Origin: Synechococcus sp. HK05 | GTDB taxonomy: Bacteria > Cyanobacteriota > Cyanobacteriia > PCC-6307 > Cyanobiaceae | DNA: 64,000 nucleotides | NCBI RefSeq assembly: GCF_019104765.1 | Contig: NZ_JAHRXJ010000004.1 | Coordinates: 186,001 to 250,000, forward strand | Reading direction: 5' to 3' | Part shown: piece after piece, positions 35,432 through 45,484 of the stretch | Numbering within the stretch: the first letter of the stretch is position 1 | Layout: each line of letters begins with the position of its first letter | Translations under genes and position numbers: made by a program | Notes under the pieces: generated by a model | Told to the model about the DNA's origin: nothing | The model's database searches: none | The model's input: only the letters and a program-made list of their open reading frames with translations

Positions 35432-35639
35432 GCTAGATACGTCTGTCCCGTGCTCGACTACGCAGTGTTCTCACTAGTTCACCGCGCTGGCCGAGTGAAA
35501 ACGATGACAGCTCCAGATTTTCAGGCAGCCGCTGCCCTGGTTAAATCCAAATATCCAGGAGCGAGCACCATCGCCATACCGGCAGAAGAGCTAAAGGGCT
35601 GCAACCGGACGAAGCTCCTGTGGGAGTGGATGTCAACAG

Positions 35640-35845
35640 TTATCTCGGCATATTTTCCCCGTTGCTGCCGCACAGCGACTTACAAGGGATGCCGTCCTTA
35701 TCCCGGTCCAGCTTGGTGTTGCTGGCCTTCATCGAGGCAACCGCTTGAGTGCAGGTCTGGAACGACGAGCAGTTCTGCGCTCAGGCAGCGCCAGACGAAA
35801 AACCAGAACGGTCAGAGCAACGGTCGCTGCGAGTGGGCCTTTCAT
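35640..35845 (-). pseudogene. Secreted excalibur calcium-binding domain protein, frameshifted
   Basis: ATG 35845 opens a signal-like MKGPLAATVALTVLVFRLAL, but the frame then reads PERRTARRSRP to a stop. One frame over, QNCSSFQTCTQAVASMKASN and then KLDRDKDGIPCKSLCG is a clear excalibur domain (paired Cys and D-x-D-x-D-G-x-x-C). The shift lies near 35800. The intact product would be a secreted single-domain protein of about 65 residues. A shorter related copy is at 36561-36688. Confidence 0.72.
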
Positions 35846-35934
35846 GATTGGTATGCAGGTTCTTTGGTCATAGCCGGCCTCAGCGCATTCGGCACCTGCT
35901 GTGTTCCCTTTTGCACCCAACCAGCTGTCAATGA

Positions 35935-36477
35935 TTAGGTTGGTGCTCCCCAAAGGAGTTGAAGCGCCTGCACATCTAATGGGGAGTAGTTGGTCGCAAC
36001 TGGCCTAGTGTCGTTATACGACATGATCGTGTCTTGTGTGGTCACTCCTTCGTAGTAGCCGTCGCCATACGGATGATCTAGGCCCAGTGTGTGCCCTATT
36101 TCGTGCTTGATGACTGAAACTTCAAATGGTGTCAGGCGCTTGCCTGCAAAGTCTTGCCATGTAGCCACATACTGTGCGCCGGTGTCTTCTGTAAGGCCAA
36201 CCCAGTTGCGGTTTCTATACTTCTTGACTGAATAGAGAATAATATCCGCGTCTTCGGGACTGCTCTCGGCGAATGAGACGCCAGTGAGAGTGTCCAGCTC
36301 CGCAAAAACTGATCGGATACCAGCTGCCTCTGGGGAGGAAACGCCGTAGTTATTTCGGGCATACTGACCCGCTTTTGAGATGATTGCATAGTTGATAATC
36401 CCATCCTCTCCAGACCTTGTGGCTAAATCTTCCGCCCATGGCTCTGGGGAGATGATTGCTTCGACAGGCAGCGACAT
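35935..36477 (-). CDS. Matrixin/serralysin-type zinc metalloprotease
   Basis: ATG 36477 gives 180 residues; a GTG four codons upstream is possible. VIKHEIGHTLGLDHPYGDGY at about residues 127-146 holds the H-E-x-x-H-x-x-G-x-x-H zinc motif with catalytic Glu, and TIMSYND about 12 residues later is the Met-turn, so the metzincin active site is complete. The N-terminal strand GIINYAIISKAGQYARN resembles the substrate-edge strand of this clan. There is no signal peptide and no C-terminal RTX repeats, so it is shorter than serralysins. It sits between two decayed excalibur genes inside the island. Substrate unknown. Confidence 0.8.
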   Translation of the reverse strand: MSLPVEAIISPEPWAEDLATRSGEDGIINYAIISKAGQYARNNYGVSSPEAAGIRSVFAELDTLTGVSFAESSPEDADIILYSVKKYRNRNWVGLTEDTGAQYVATWQDFAGKRLTPFEVSVIKHEIGHTLGLDHPYGDGYYEGVTTQDTIMSYNDTRPVATNYSPLDVQALQLLWGAPT

Positions 36478-36560
36478 GACTAAGCCCACAAAGGCAGTTG
36501 TTTATAGGAAAGCGATATTAATGCATCCAGCTAACGCAACTATTTTGCGTTGCTCAGAGA

Positions 36561-36688
36561 CTATTGATTCCTCACAACCGCTTGAGCGCAGGCCTGGAAG
36601 GAGGAGTCGTCCTGTACCAAGGGTGCACTAGAGGCATGCACCAGAAAGGCCAGAACAGCAGACCCTGCGAGCGTGCCTTGCGTGGTCA
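36561..36688 (-). pseudogene. Truncated second copy of the excalibur-protein gene
   Basis: The minus strand reads TLAGSAVLAFLVHASSAPLV then QDDSSFQACAQAVVRNQ and stop at 36561-36563. This matches the signal peptide and start of the excalibur domain at 35640-35845, and the DNA AACCGCTTGAG(C/T)GCAGG(C/T)CTGGAA is shared. The D-x-D-x-DG calcium part is missing and there is no ATG. It is a remnant of a duplicated gene on the other side of the metalloprotease. Confidence 0.55.
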
Positions 36689-36800
36689 GTAGGCGAGTGG
36701 TTCGGCCTTAGCCCGCCTGGGCATGGCCTTGCACATGCTCTCCTCAACCTTGAGGACCGCAGCGCTGGCATCGGGCTCAGAAGCCAGCGAACCGGAAAAA

Positions 36801-36840
36801 CTGTCAGTCAAATTGTCAGTCAACCTGTCAGCCAGTCTTG
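36801..36840. repeat. TGTCAGTCA-type repeats at the right end (possible recombinase arm sites)
   Basis: Three head-to-tail copies: CTGTCAGTCAA, TTGTCAGTCAAC and CTGTCAGCCAGTC. They mirror the copies at 30645-30722 and lie about 30 bases inside the right boundary repeat. Confidence 0.6.
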
Positions 36841-36871
36841 AGTCTTGACTCTGCGAGACTCATTGCGCTGC

Positions 36872-36921
36872 AGGGGGTGAACCGCTGTGCCGTTCTGCCC
36901 CAGATTCCGACCTGGATAAAC
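36872..36921. repeat. Right boundary repeat (attR-like core)
   Basis: Fifty bases starting AGGGGGTGAACCGCTGTGCC, matching the left copy except for CCCC instead of GCC. The 140 bases between it and the purK stop hold no recognisable gene. Confidence 0.8.
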
Positions 36922-37063
36922 CAGAAGGGGAGTCAAAGCGAAGATTCGTTTCCGGCTACGAGGCCGGTCTACGGCACTGTCGCGACAGACGCCCCAAGTC
37001 GAAAAGGGAGTCAGATCAGAAAACTGTAGAAGGCAGTCACCAACACAGCAGTCCGCGCAAATC

Positions 37064-38335
37064 CTAAGACGACTGCTCAGCCCCAGGACGCTGCGGCAGC
37101 GGCCAGATCTGCCGCACCTGCTCGAGCCGCGCCATCGCTTCCTGACGCCGGGCCGCTGGATCCGACTGCTGGAGCAACACCGTGATGTGGCCAAGCTTGC
37201 GGCCGAGGGACGAGCCTGCCTTGCCGTACCAGTGGAGATGAGCATTCGGCAGGGCCGAGAGCGCCTGGCGTTGGGCTTCATAGGCCGCAGCAGGATCATC
37301 GGCAGGGCGGTGCTCAAAACCGAGCAGATTCACCATCAAGGCACCAGGGCTTTGAAGGGCAGGTTCGCTGAGCTGCTCCCCTGCCACCGCCAGAAGCTGC
37401 AAATCGAACTGACTGAGGTCGCAGGCCTCAATGGAGTAGTGGCCTGAGTTGTGGGTCCGCGGGGCCAGCTCGTTGATCATCAAGCCGCGGGGCCCATAGA
37501 ACAGCTCCATCGACAGCACACCCACGTAGTTGAGGGCCGTGAGCAGGGACGCCGCCATGTTGCGCACGGCCTGTTGCAGGGCGTGGGGGGCCTCGTAGGG
37601 CGCCAGCACCCAGTCGCACACCTGTTGGTACTGATGGGTTTGCACCACCGGTAGGCACACCACATCCCCGAACTGGTCACGGGCCGCGACCACAGCCAGC
37701 TCCAGCTCGAAGTTCACGAACTCCTCAACAATCCAGTTGCTGGGATCCACCCGGGCCAGCAGGGCATCGAGATCGCCGTCGCTGCGGAGCACGGCGGTGC
37801 CCTTGCCGTCATAACCACCGCTGGCGGCCTTGGCCATCAATGGGTAGGCAAAACCAGGCGGCAGCTGGGGTGATGCCACCGCAGCTGCCTGGATCGACGC
37901 TGCTGCTGCACCACCGCCAGCAGCAGCGGCCTCGGGGGGCTCCGGCGGTTCGTGCACACGCTCCAGCGGGAACCAAGCCGGTGAGGGGAGGTTGAAGCGA
38001 TTGAGGAGCTCCCGCTGACTGCGCTTGCACACCAGCGGCCGCAGGGCCTCGAGATCCGGCACAAAGCGCACGCCGGCGGCAGCCAGGGGTGCGAGGCCGT
38101 CGAGGTCGACCCATTCGTTCTCAAAGCTCACCGCGCTGCAGCGCGAAGCCAATTGCTGTGTGGCCGCCACATCCCGCACACCGGCCTGAATCACCGACGT
38201 GGCCAGGCTCACCGCCGGATCATGGGGGCCGGGGGTCTGCACATGCAACTCCACGCCGCGGCGACGCGCAGCCTCAGCCAGCATCCAGGCCAGCTGCCCG
38301 CCGCCCACGATTCCGATCGATGGGGCTGCGCCCAT
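37064..38335 (-). CDS. purK: 5-(carboxyamino)imidazole ribonucleotide synthase
   Basis: ATG 38335 gives 423 residues; a GTG two codons upstream is possible. IGIVGGGQLAWMLAEAARRR is the PurK N-terminal loop, ASGGYDGKGTAVLRS the ATP-grasp lid and FYGPRGLMINELAPRTHNSG the Mg/ATP site. It carboxylates AIR with bicarbonate and ATP in purine synthesis. An Ala/Gly-rich insert (about 140-165) in the ATP-grasp domain is unusual and looks like a low-complexity loop. It is the first backbone gene to the right of the island. Confidence 0.94.
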   Translation of the reverse strand: MGAAPSIGIVGGGQLAWMLAEAARRRGVELHVQTPGPHDPAVSLATSVIQAGVRDVAATQQLASRCSAVSFENEWVDLDGLAPLAAAGVRFVPDLEALRPLVCKRSQRELLNRFNLPSPAWFPLERVHEPPEPPEAAAAGGGAAAASIQAAAVASPQLPPGFAYPLMAKAASGGYDGKGTAVLRSDGDLDALLARVDPSNWIVEEFVNFELELAVVAARDQFGDVVCLPVVQTHQYQQVCDWVLAPYEAPHALQQAVRNMAASLLTALNYVGVLSMELFYGPRGLMINELAPRTHNSGHYSIEACDLSQFDLQLLAVAGEQLSEPALQSPGALMVNLLGFEHRPADDPAAAYEAQRQALSALPNAHLHWYGKAGSSLGRKLGHITVLLQQSDPAARRQEAMARLEQVRQIWPLPQRPGAEQSS

Positions 38336-38396
38336 GCGCACGATTGATCAATGGATCAATGTCGCATCCACACGGACGGGGCCGTGGCTGGCGGCC

Positions 38397-39320
38397 TCAG
38401 CTGAAACCTTTGTCACCGGCGAAGGCAAAGCGCACCAGGCTGAGCAGCAACACGATCACAAACAGCGCCAGGCCCACCGTGCAGGCGTAGCTGATCTCCA
38501 ACTCCGCGAAGGCCTGGTCGTACACGTAGTACACCAGGGTTTTGGTGGCATCGGCCGGGCCACCCTGGGTCATCAGGAACACCTCTTCAAACACTTTGGT
38601 GGCCGCGATGGCGGAAATCACCGCCACCAGCGTCACGTAGGGGCGCAGCAGCGGCAGGGTGATGTCGAGGTGTTTGCGCCAGCCTTCGCTGCCGTCCAGT
38701 TCGGCGGCTTCGTAGAGGTCCGCGCTGATGCCCTGAAGTCCGGCCAGAAAGATCACCATGTAGTAGCCGAGGCCTTTCCAGAGGGTCACCACCATCACCG
38801 AGGGGAGAGCCAGTAGCGGATTGGTGAGAAAGCCAATCGGTTCAAAACCAGCCGGGAACAGGGCGCTCAGCCAGCCGTCGCGCGTGAGCGCGCTCAGCCA
38901 ACCGTTAATCAGTCCGGTTTCGGCATAAAGCCAGCGGAAGGCAATCGCTGCCACCACGATCGACACCAGCACCGGCGTGTAGAAGGCGGCCCTGAACCAA
39001 TGGATGCCGGGGAGCTGGCGGTTCACCAACACCGCCAGCGCCAGCGAGCCGAGCACCACCGGAGGCACCACACCCACCAAGTAGAGCAGCGTGGTGCCGA
39101 GCACCTTGAAAAACATCGGGTCGCTCAGCAGGCGGCGGATGTTCGCCAACCCCACAAACTGCAGCGGCTCACTCACATCCAGACCGCTCTGGGTGAAGCT
39201 CATCACCAAGGCCATGGCGGCTGGAATCAGCACCGATAAGCCGATCAACACCAAGCCCGGGGCCAGAAAGCCCCAGGCGGTTGTGGAAGACGCACCGGTG
39301 CGGGGGGAACGCTCAGCCAT
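38397..39320 (-). CDS. Sugar ABC transporter permease (MalF/UgpA type)
   Basis: A 307-residue permease with six spans. The EAA loop for docking the ATPase is LYEAAELDGSEGWRKHLDIT followed by LPLLRP at about residues 203-228. AWGFLAPGLVLIGLSVLIPA is the usual first span. The family imports disaccharides, glycerol-phosphate or glucosylglycerol. There is no second permease, binding protein or ATPase beside it, so partners must be encoded elsewhere. It diverges from recQ with about 57 bases between. Confidence 0.9.
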   Translation of the reverse strand: MAERSPRTGASSTTAWGFLAPGLVLIGLSVLIPAAMALVMSFTQSGLDVSEPLQFVGLANIRRLLSDPMFFKVLGTTLLYLVGVVPPVVLGSLALAVLVNRQLPGIHWFRAAFYTPVLVSIVVAAIAFRWLYAETGLINGWLSALTRDGWLSALFPAGFEPIGFLTNPLLALPSVMVVTLWKGLGYYMVIFLAGLQGISADLYEAAELDGSEGWRKHLDITLPLLRPYVTLVAVISAIAATKVFEEVFLMTQGGPADATKTLVYYVYDQAFAELEISYACTVGLALFVIVLLLSLVRFAFAGDKGFS

Positions 39321-39377
39321 GCAGCCAGCCGTGATCGCGCCATTGTGGGAGATCTCTTCCGATCAGCCAGTCGCCCC

Positions 39378-41219
<1,842 letters not shown>

Positions 41220-41244
41220 CCTCAGGCGACAGAAGCGTTGTTCC

Positions 41245-42363
41245 ATGAGCGCCACGGCCGCCGCGATCCGCACCATCGAGGTGGCGCTCTCCACCAATCC
41301 CTATCCGGTGGTGATTGGCGAGGGAGCCCTGCAGACGCTCGGGGCACAAATCGGGGCGCAAGGCATCAAAGCCGGCACCAAGGTGCTGGTGGTCACCAAC
41401 CCGGTGGTGAACGAGCACTACGGCGCCACGGCGTTGCGCAGTCTTGAGGCCGCGGGCTTCAACGCCAGCGTGCTGGTCATTGAGGCCGGGGAGGATCAGA
41501 AAACACCGGCCACCGTGGCGCAGATCCACGACACGGCCTTCGCGCGCAAGCTGGAGCGCGGCTCTCTGATCGTGGCCCTGGGCGGCGGTGTGGTGGGCGA
41601 TATGGCGGGGTTCGCCGCCGCCACCTGGCTGCGGGGTATCGCCGCGGTGCAGGTGCCCACCACGCTGCTGGCGATGGTGGATGCCTCGATCGGCGGCAAA
41701 ACGGGGGTGAACCATCCCGGCGGCAAGAACCTGATCGGTGCCTTCCACCAGCCGCGGCTGGTGCTGATCGACCCCGACACGCTGCAGACCCTGCCGGAGC
41801 GCGAGTTCCGGGCCGGCATGGCGGAAGTGATCAAATACGGCGTGATCGGCGATGCCGCGCTGTTTGAGGAGCTGGAGGCGTCCGGTGAGCGGTTGAGCTC
41901 GATGGCCAGCCTGCCTGCCGAGCTGCTGCAGAGCGTCCTGGAGCGCTCCGCAGCCGCCAAGGCCCGCGTGGTGGCCGCCGATGAGCGCGAGGGCGGGCTG
42001 CGGGCGATCCTCAACTACGGCCACACCCTGGGCCATGTGGTGGAAGCGCTCTGCGGCTACGGCACTTACCTGCACGGCGAAGCCGTAGCGATCGGGATGG
42101 TGGCCGCCGGAGAGCTGGCACTGGAGCTGGGCCTGTGGAGTTCGGAGGATCAGCAGCGCCAGCGGGCGGTGATCGCCGCCGCAGGCCTGCCGGTGCGCTG
42201 GCCAGAGCTGGAGCCAGAGGCCGTGCTTGCGTGCCTGCAGGGCGACAAGAAGGTGCGCGACGGCACGGTGCGCTTCGTGCTGCCCACCAGCCTCGGCACG
42301 GTGGAGATTCGCAGCGATGTGAGCGGCGAGCAGGTGCTCGCCGCCCTGGAGCGCTGCCGCTGA
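41245..42363 (+). CDS. aroB: 3-dehydroquinate synthase
   Basis: A 372-residue NAD- and Zn-dependent enzyme, the second step of the shikimate pathway. [20 protein letters not shown] at about residues 111-130 is the NAD loop, [20 protein letters not shown] the substrate loop, and [11 protein letters not shown] and HGEAVAIGM hold the zinc ligands His. Length and motifs are normal. It follows recQ by 25 bases on the same strand and may share its transcript. Confidence 0.96.
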   Translation: MSATAAAIRTIEVALSTNPYPVVIGEGALQTLGAQIGAQGIKAGTKVLVVTNPVVNEHYGATALRSLEAAGFNASVLVIEAGEDQKTPATVAQIHDTAFARKLERGSLIVALGGGVVGDMAGFAAATWLRGIAAVQVPTTLLAMVDASIGGKTGVNHPGGKNLIGAFHQPRLVLIDPDTLQTLPEREFRAGMAEVIKYGVIGDAALFEELEASGERLSSMASLPAELLQSVLERSAAAKARVVAADEREGGLRAILNYGHTLGHVVEALCGYGTYLHGEAVAIGMVAAGELALELGLWSSEDQQRQRAVIAAAGLPVRWPELEPEAVLACLQGDKKVRDGTVRFVLPTSLGTVEIRSDVSGEQVLAALERCR

Positions 42364-42404
42364 ACAGCCATCAGCTGATCGAACGCACCGCCCGGGCGAT
42401 CTCC

Positions 42405-43595
42405 TCAAGCCATGGGTGGGTCCTGAAGAAACAAGGCCGGCGGCGGCGATGTCGAGCCCTGCCGCTGAAAAGCCAGCCAACGGAAATCACCCAACGCATG
42501 AGGATCCACGAGGCGCAGCATGGCCTCCCGCCGACTGAGCAACGCATCAAGGGGTACGCCGCTCTGCTGCTGCAGACCGTGTAGGCGCTGCGCGAGCCCG
42601 AGCGCCAGCAGTGCTTCACCCTGGCGGCGGTGGCCGAGGCTGCGCCAGCCGGAAGCACCCGCGCCCGCCTCCAGGCTCTCGATGCAGAGGTGGGCGGTGA
42701 GATCCCAGTGGCCCGGCTCGAGCAGTGGATCGTTGCTGGCCTGCTGCTGCCGGTAAGCCATCAGGGTGCCGTTGCTGCGCTGGGGCCCGTAGTAGCGCCA
42801 GGCCTCATGGGCGTAATCGATCACCAGCAACGCCCCATCGCTGAGGGCTGAGGCCGCCTGCTGCAGCCAGGGGCCAAGGCCGGGATGGAGCTCGGTGCAC
42901 CAGCCGCTCTGGCGCTGCGCGCCGGCCGGCACCAACCCGAGGGGCTCGAGCTGCTCAGCCACGTGGGGCTCCAGGGGTTCGCCGGGCTCGAGCCGCAGCG
43001 AGGGCCCTGCCGCAGGGTCCTCGTGCAGGGCCACCCGCTGGCGGCGCCAGAGGGCGCCGTCCCACTCAATCCGCTCCACCGCCAGGGCATCGAGCACTTC
43101 ATGGGCCAGCAGCACGCCGCGCACTGGCTGCTCCGCCAGCTGCTCGAAACTTAGCCAGCGGCAGGGCAGGGGTGCATCCGCCAGTCGGGCCCGCTGACGC
43201 GCGGCCATGCCGGCATTGGGCTCCACCATCACGAGCTCCGTGCGCGCCGCCAGCTGGGGCCACTGGCGCTGCAGGGCCTGAGCTAGTTGCAGGGCCAGAT
43301 CGCCCTCGCCGGGGCCGGCTTCCACCAGGGCCAGGGGTTCTGCGCCGGGCAGGGCCTCCAGCCATTGGGCGATCTGCGGAGCGAGCAGTTCAGCGAAATC
43401 AGGGCCGAGGGAGGGGGAGGTGGCGAAATCGCCGCGGGGGCCCACCTGCAGCCGGCCCGCGCCGTAGGCGCCGTGCTCGGGATCGTGGAGGGCCCACTGC
43501 ATGTAGGTGAGAAACGGCACCGAGCCACCCGCCGCGCGCAGGCGCTGCTCCAGCCAGGCGGGAGCGGGGTGCGAGGGCGTGGCGGCAGGGCTCAC
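42405..43595 (-). CDS. MidA/NDUFAF7-type SAM-dependent methyltransferase
   Basis: GTG 43595 gives 396 residues. FLTYMQWALHDPEHGAYG and the later GPRGDFATSPSLGPDFAELL are the MidA (DUF185) signatures, and LALVEAGPGEGDLALQLAQA is the SAM-binding glycine loop. In mitochondria NDUFAF7 methylates an Arg of complex I subunit NDUFS2, so a role for the cyanobacterial homologue in NDH-1 assembly is conceivable but unproven. The frame stays open upstream across the opposite-strand TPM gene, but that is not coding. Confidence 0.9.
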   Translation of the reverse strand: MSPAATPSHPAPAWLEQRLRAAGGSVPFLTYMQWALHDPEHGAYGAGRLQVGPRGDFATSPSLGPDFAELLAPQIAQWLEALPGAEPLALVEAGPGEGDLALQLAQALQRQWPQLAARTELVMVEPNAGMAARQRARLADAPLPCRWLSFEQLAEQPVRGVLLAHEVLDALAVERIEWDGALWRRQRVALHEDPAAGPSLRLEPGEPLEPHVAEQLEPLGLVPAGAQRQSGWCTELHPGLGPWLQQAASALSDGALLVIDYAHEAWRYYGPQRSNGTLMAYRQQQASNDPLLEPGHWDLTAHLCIESLEAGAGASGWRSLGHRRQGEALLALGLAQRLHGLQQQSGVPLDALLSRREAMLRLVDPHALGDFRWLAFQRQGSTSPPPALFLQDPPMA

Positions 43596-43643
43596 GACGG
43601 GGCGAGAGGTTGAGGGAGAATGCTCGCCACTGAAGCAGGCGCC

Positions 43644-44450
43644 ATGAATCGAGTGATCAGCAGGCTCGCAGGAGTGGTGATCGGCCTGGTGCTGCTGCTG
43701 GGCTTGGGTGCCGCGCCGGCCCTCGCCTACGACAACCCCGATCTGCTGCCCGATCACCCCACCCCGGTGATCGATCTGGCGAAGATCCTCACCGACAACC
43801 AGCGCGCCGCCCTGGAAGCCGAACTCGATGACTTCGAAGCCGTGAGCGGCTGGAAGCTGCGGGTGCTCACCCAGTACGACCGCACGCCGGGTCTTGCGGT
43901 GAAGGACTTCTGGGGGCTCGATGAGCGCAGCCTGCTGCTGATCGCTGATGAGCGCGGCGGCAACCTGCTCAACTTCAACGTGGGGGATGCGCTCTTCGCG
44001 CTGATGCCACGCACCTACTGGGTGGAGCTGCAGACGCGCTTCGGCAACGTGTACTACGTGCGCGATCACGGCCAGGACGCCTCGATTCTCGATTCTCTGC
44101 ACACGGTGAAGGGCTGCCTTGAGATCGGTGGCTGCCAGGTGGTGCCCGGCCTCCCCCAGGAGCAATGGCTGCTCACCCTGGCCACCTCCATTCTGGGCGG
44201 AGTGATCGTGGGTTTCGCCGCCTACCCCCGCAAGCCTGAACACACGGTGGAGTGGGCCTGGGTGCTGCTGCTCTCACCCCTGTGGGTGATCCTCTTCGGC
44301 GTGTTTGGCATTGCACCGATCATCACCCGCACGCCCGACCTGCTGCCGTTGCTGCGGAACGCGCTCGGGTTTGTGGGCGCCATCGTGGCCTCCTACCTGA
44401 TCGCTCAGAACACCGTTGGCAAGCAGCGCCTCAAAGACAGTGAGAGCTGA
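43644..44450 (+). CDS. TPM domain-containing protein (Psb32-like)
   Basis: ATG 43644 gives 268 residues with a signal peptide (NRVISRLAGVVIGLVLLLGL, then AAPALA-Y cleavage). The TPM domain follows with PVIDLAKILTDNQRAALEAE and WGLDERSLLLIADERGGNLL. Three membrane spans lie in the last 90 residues (LLTLATSILGGVIVGFAA and others). Such proteins, including Psb32, protect photosystem II from photodamage and speed its repair, and the TPM domain faces the thylakoid lumen. It converges with the GH104 gene without a gap. Confidence 0.87.
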   Translation: MNRVISRLAGVVIGLVLLLGLGAAPALAYDNPDLLPDHPTPVIDLAKILTDNQRAALEAELDDFEAVSGWKLRVLTQYDRTPGLAVKDFWGLDERSLLLIADERGGNLLNFNVGDALFALMPRTYWVELQTRFGNVYYVRDHGQDASILDSLHTVKGCLEIGGCQVVPGLPQEQWLLTLATSILGGVIVGFAAYPRKPEHTVEWAWVLLLSPLWVILFGVFGIAPIITRTPDLLPLLRNALGFVGAIVASYLIAQNTVGKQRLKDSES

Positions 44451-45269
44451 TCACACGCCCTGAGCCACGCTGCGGGGGCCGACGCGGTCGAGCCTCTCCA
44501 GGCGGCACCGCAGGGAATCCACCGGCTCGCAGGCCGGCTCTTCAGCCACCGGGGCGGTGACACCAGCCAGGGCGCGCAATTCGGCCAGATTGGCTTCGTA
44601 GAAGGCCTTCAGGGCGACATAGCGCTTCACCGGCTGGCCGTAATAGCTCCGGCCAGCCAGGGTGGGGAACGAGGCCCACTCCGGAGCCAGCTTGGCGGCC
44701 AGATGCGGGGTGAACATGCCCTGATCCGCCAGGTGCAGCGCCCCACGGCGTTGAATCAGAAACAGGGCTGCCTGATCCTGCACTTCAGGGCCAAAGCCCT
44801 GCAGCCGGAGGCTGCGGCTGGCGAGAGCCCAGGTGAACGGCATGAATTGGTAAGCGCCAGCCGCTGCACTGGCGTAGCGACCGGTGGACACAACCCGATC
44901 CGGATGGCGGTCGAGGCCGGGCATCAGGCCACCACCAAACATGATCCGGTAACCCACATCGTGACCGCGGGCCCAGGTGCCTTCGGCGTAGCGAATGGTG
45001 TTCAACAGGGCACGCCGCTCAGGCGTGAGGGCATAGCGAAAGAAGCGATCCAGGGCCGATGGTCCATCGCTCACGTTGAGCATGGCCAGCTGAGAGCGAG
45101 GGCGGCCCAGCTCAAGCGGGGGCGCGGGCCTGGCTGCAACCAGACCATGGCCCTGGGATTCAGCGCGAGCTGGCGCACTGACAGCGGCGCCAAGCAGGGA
45201 GAAGCCAAGGCCAATCAGCGCAACGCGCTTGGCACGAACCCGAGATGAAGTGAACAGCAAACGAATCAA
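44451..45269 (-). CDS. Exported GH104-type (lambda lysozyme-like) protein
   Basis: A 272-residue protein with a signal peptide (basic RVRAKRV, hydrophobic ALIGLGFSLLGAAVS, then APARA-E). Residues about 95-220 hold the lambda-R/GH104 fold: LLNTIRYAEGTWARGHDVGY with the catalytic Glu, and SAAAGAYQFMPFTWALA, the conserved glycine/aromatic motif. It should cut the glycan of peptidoglycan as a transglycosylase. The C-terminal part has two Cys (EEPACEP, SLRCRLE). About 215 bases without a gene separate it from the next candidate frame. Confidence 0.86.
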   Translation of the reverse strand: MIRLLFTSSRVRAKRVALIGLGFSLLGAAVSAPARAESQGHGLVAARPAPPLELGRPRSQLAMLNVSDGPSALDRFFRYALTPERRALLNTIRYAEGTWARGHDVGYRIMFGGGLMPGLDRHPDRVVSTGRYASAAAGAYQFMPFTWALASRSLRLQGFGPEVQDQAALFLIQRRGALHLADQGMFTPHLAAKLAPEWASFPTLAGRSYYGQPVKRYVALKAFYEANLAELRALAGVTAPVAEEPACEPVDSLRCRLERLDRVGPRSVAQGV

Positions 45270-45484
45270 GTGGTGAACAACAGGCCCCGCAGGCGCTTAA
45301 CACCCACAAAGCAACGACCGTTGCGGAGCCCTTGATCGATGATCAAGACGCGACAATTCAAGGAATTGCACGCAAAGCACCAAACAACCAGTCAGGCAGA
45401 AGCTTTCTGAAAAGAATTCGCTGGTGCGACTAGCATTTGATGCGGTGAGTTTGCCTCACTAACCAAACCAAGGAAAGCTCACTC
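45270..45484. other. Intergenic region
   Basis: The stretch holds AT-rich promoter-like sequence (for example TTGATCGATGATCAAG around 45331) but no clear gene, tRNA or terminator. It may hold promoters for the divergent GH104 gene and the small frame at 45485. Confidence 0.5.

Larger units (their letters stand above)
34386..35432 (+). mobile_element. IS481-family insertion sequence, complete
   Basis: An element of about 1047 bp with 25-bp imperfect terminal inverted repeats (20 of 25 positions match) and one transposase gene. It is flanked by the 4-bp duplication CTAG (34382-34385 and 35433-35436). IS481-family elements are known to insert at N-CTAG-N. The empty site would read TCTAGA. Intact ends and an open transposase frame suggest recent arrival in the island. 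Confidence 0.85.
30597..36921. mobile_element. Integrated genomic island bounded by 49/50-bp direct repeats
   Basis: The two near-identical boundary repeats (30597-30645 and 36872-36921) enclose a block of about 6.2 kb. Just inside the left repeat lie inverted and direct TGTCAGTCA-type repeats and a tyrosine recombinase gene; just inside the right repeat lie three more TGTCAGTCA-type repeats. The cargo is a cluster of Nif11-type peptide genes, a complete IS481-family element, two decayed excalibur genes and a metalloprotease. Base composition is visibly more AT-rich than the flanks between about 30.9 and 34.3 kb. The right flank is purK and the left flank is the 30318-30596 gene and sulfotransferase. 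The broken recombinase frame suggests that the element can no longer move unaided. Confidence 0.82.

Noticed and set aside
35450-35938. Plus-strand 162-codon frame right of the IS element
   Set aside because: Its second half is antisense to the excalibur pseudogene. The first part (MTAPDFQAAAALVKSKYPGA) looks protein-like but has no recognisable domain or ribosome site, so it is not listed as a gene.
43596-44243. Upstream extension of the MidA-like methyltransferase frame
   Set aside because: It would run antisense through the TPM gene; the MidA homology begins after the GTG at 43595.
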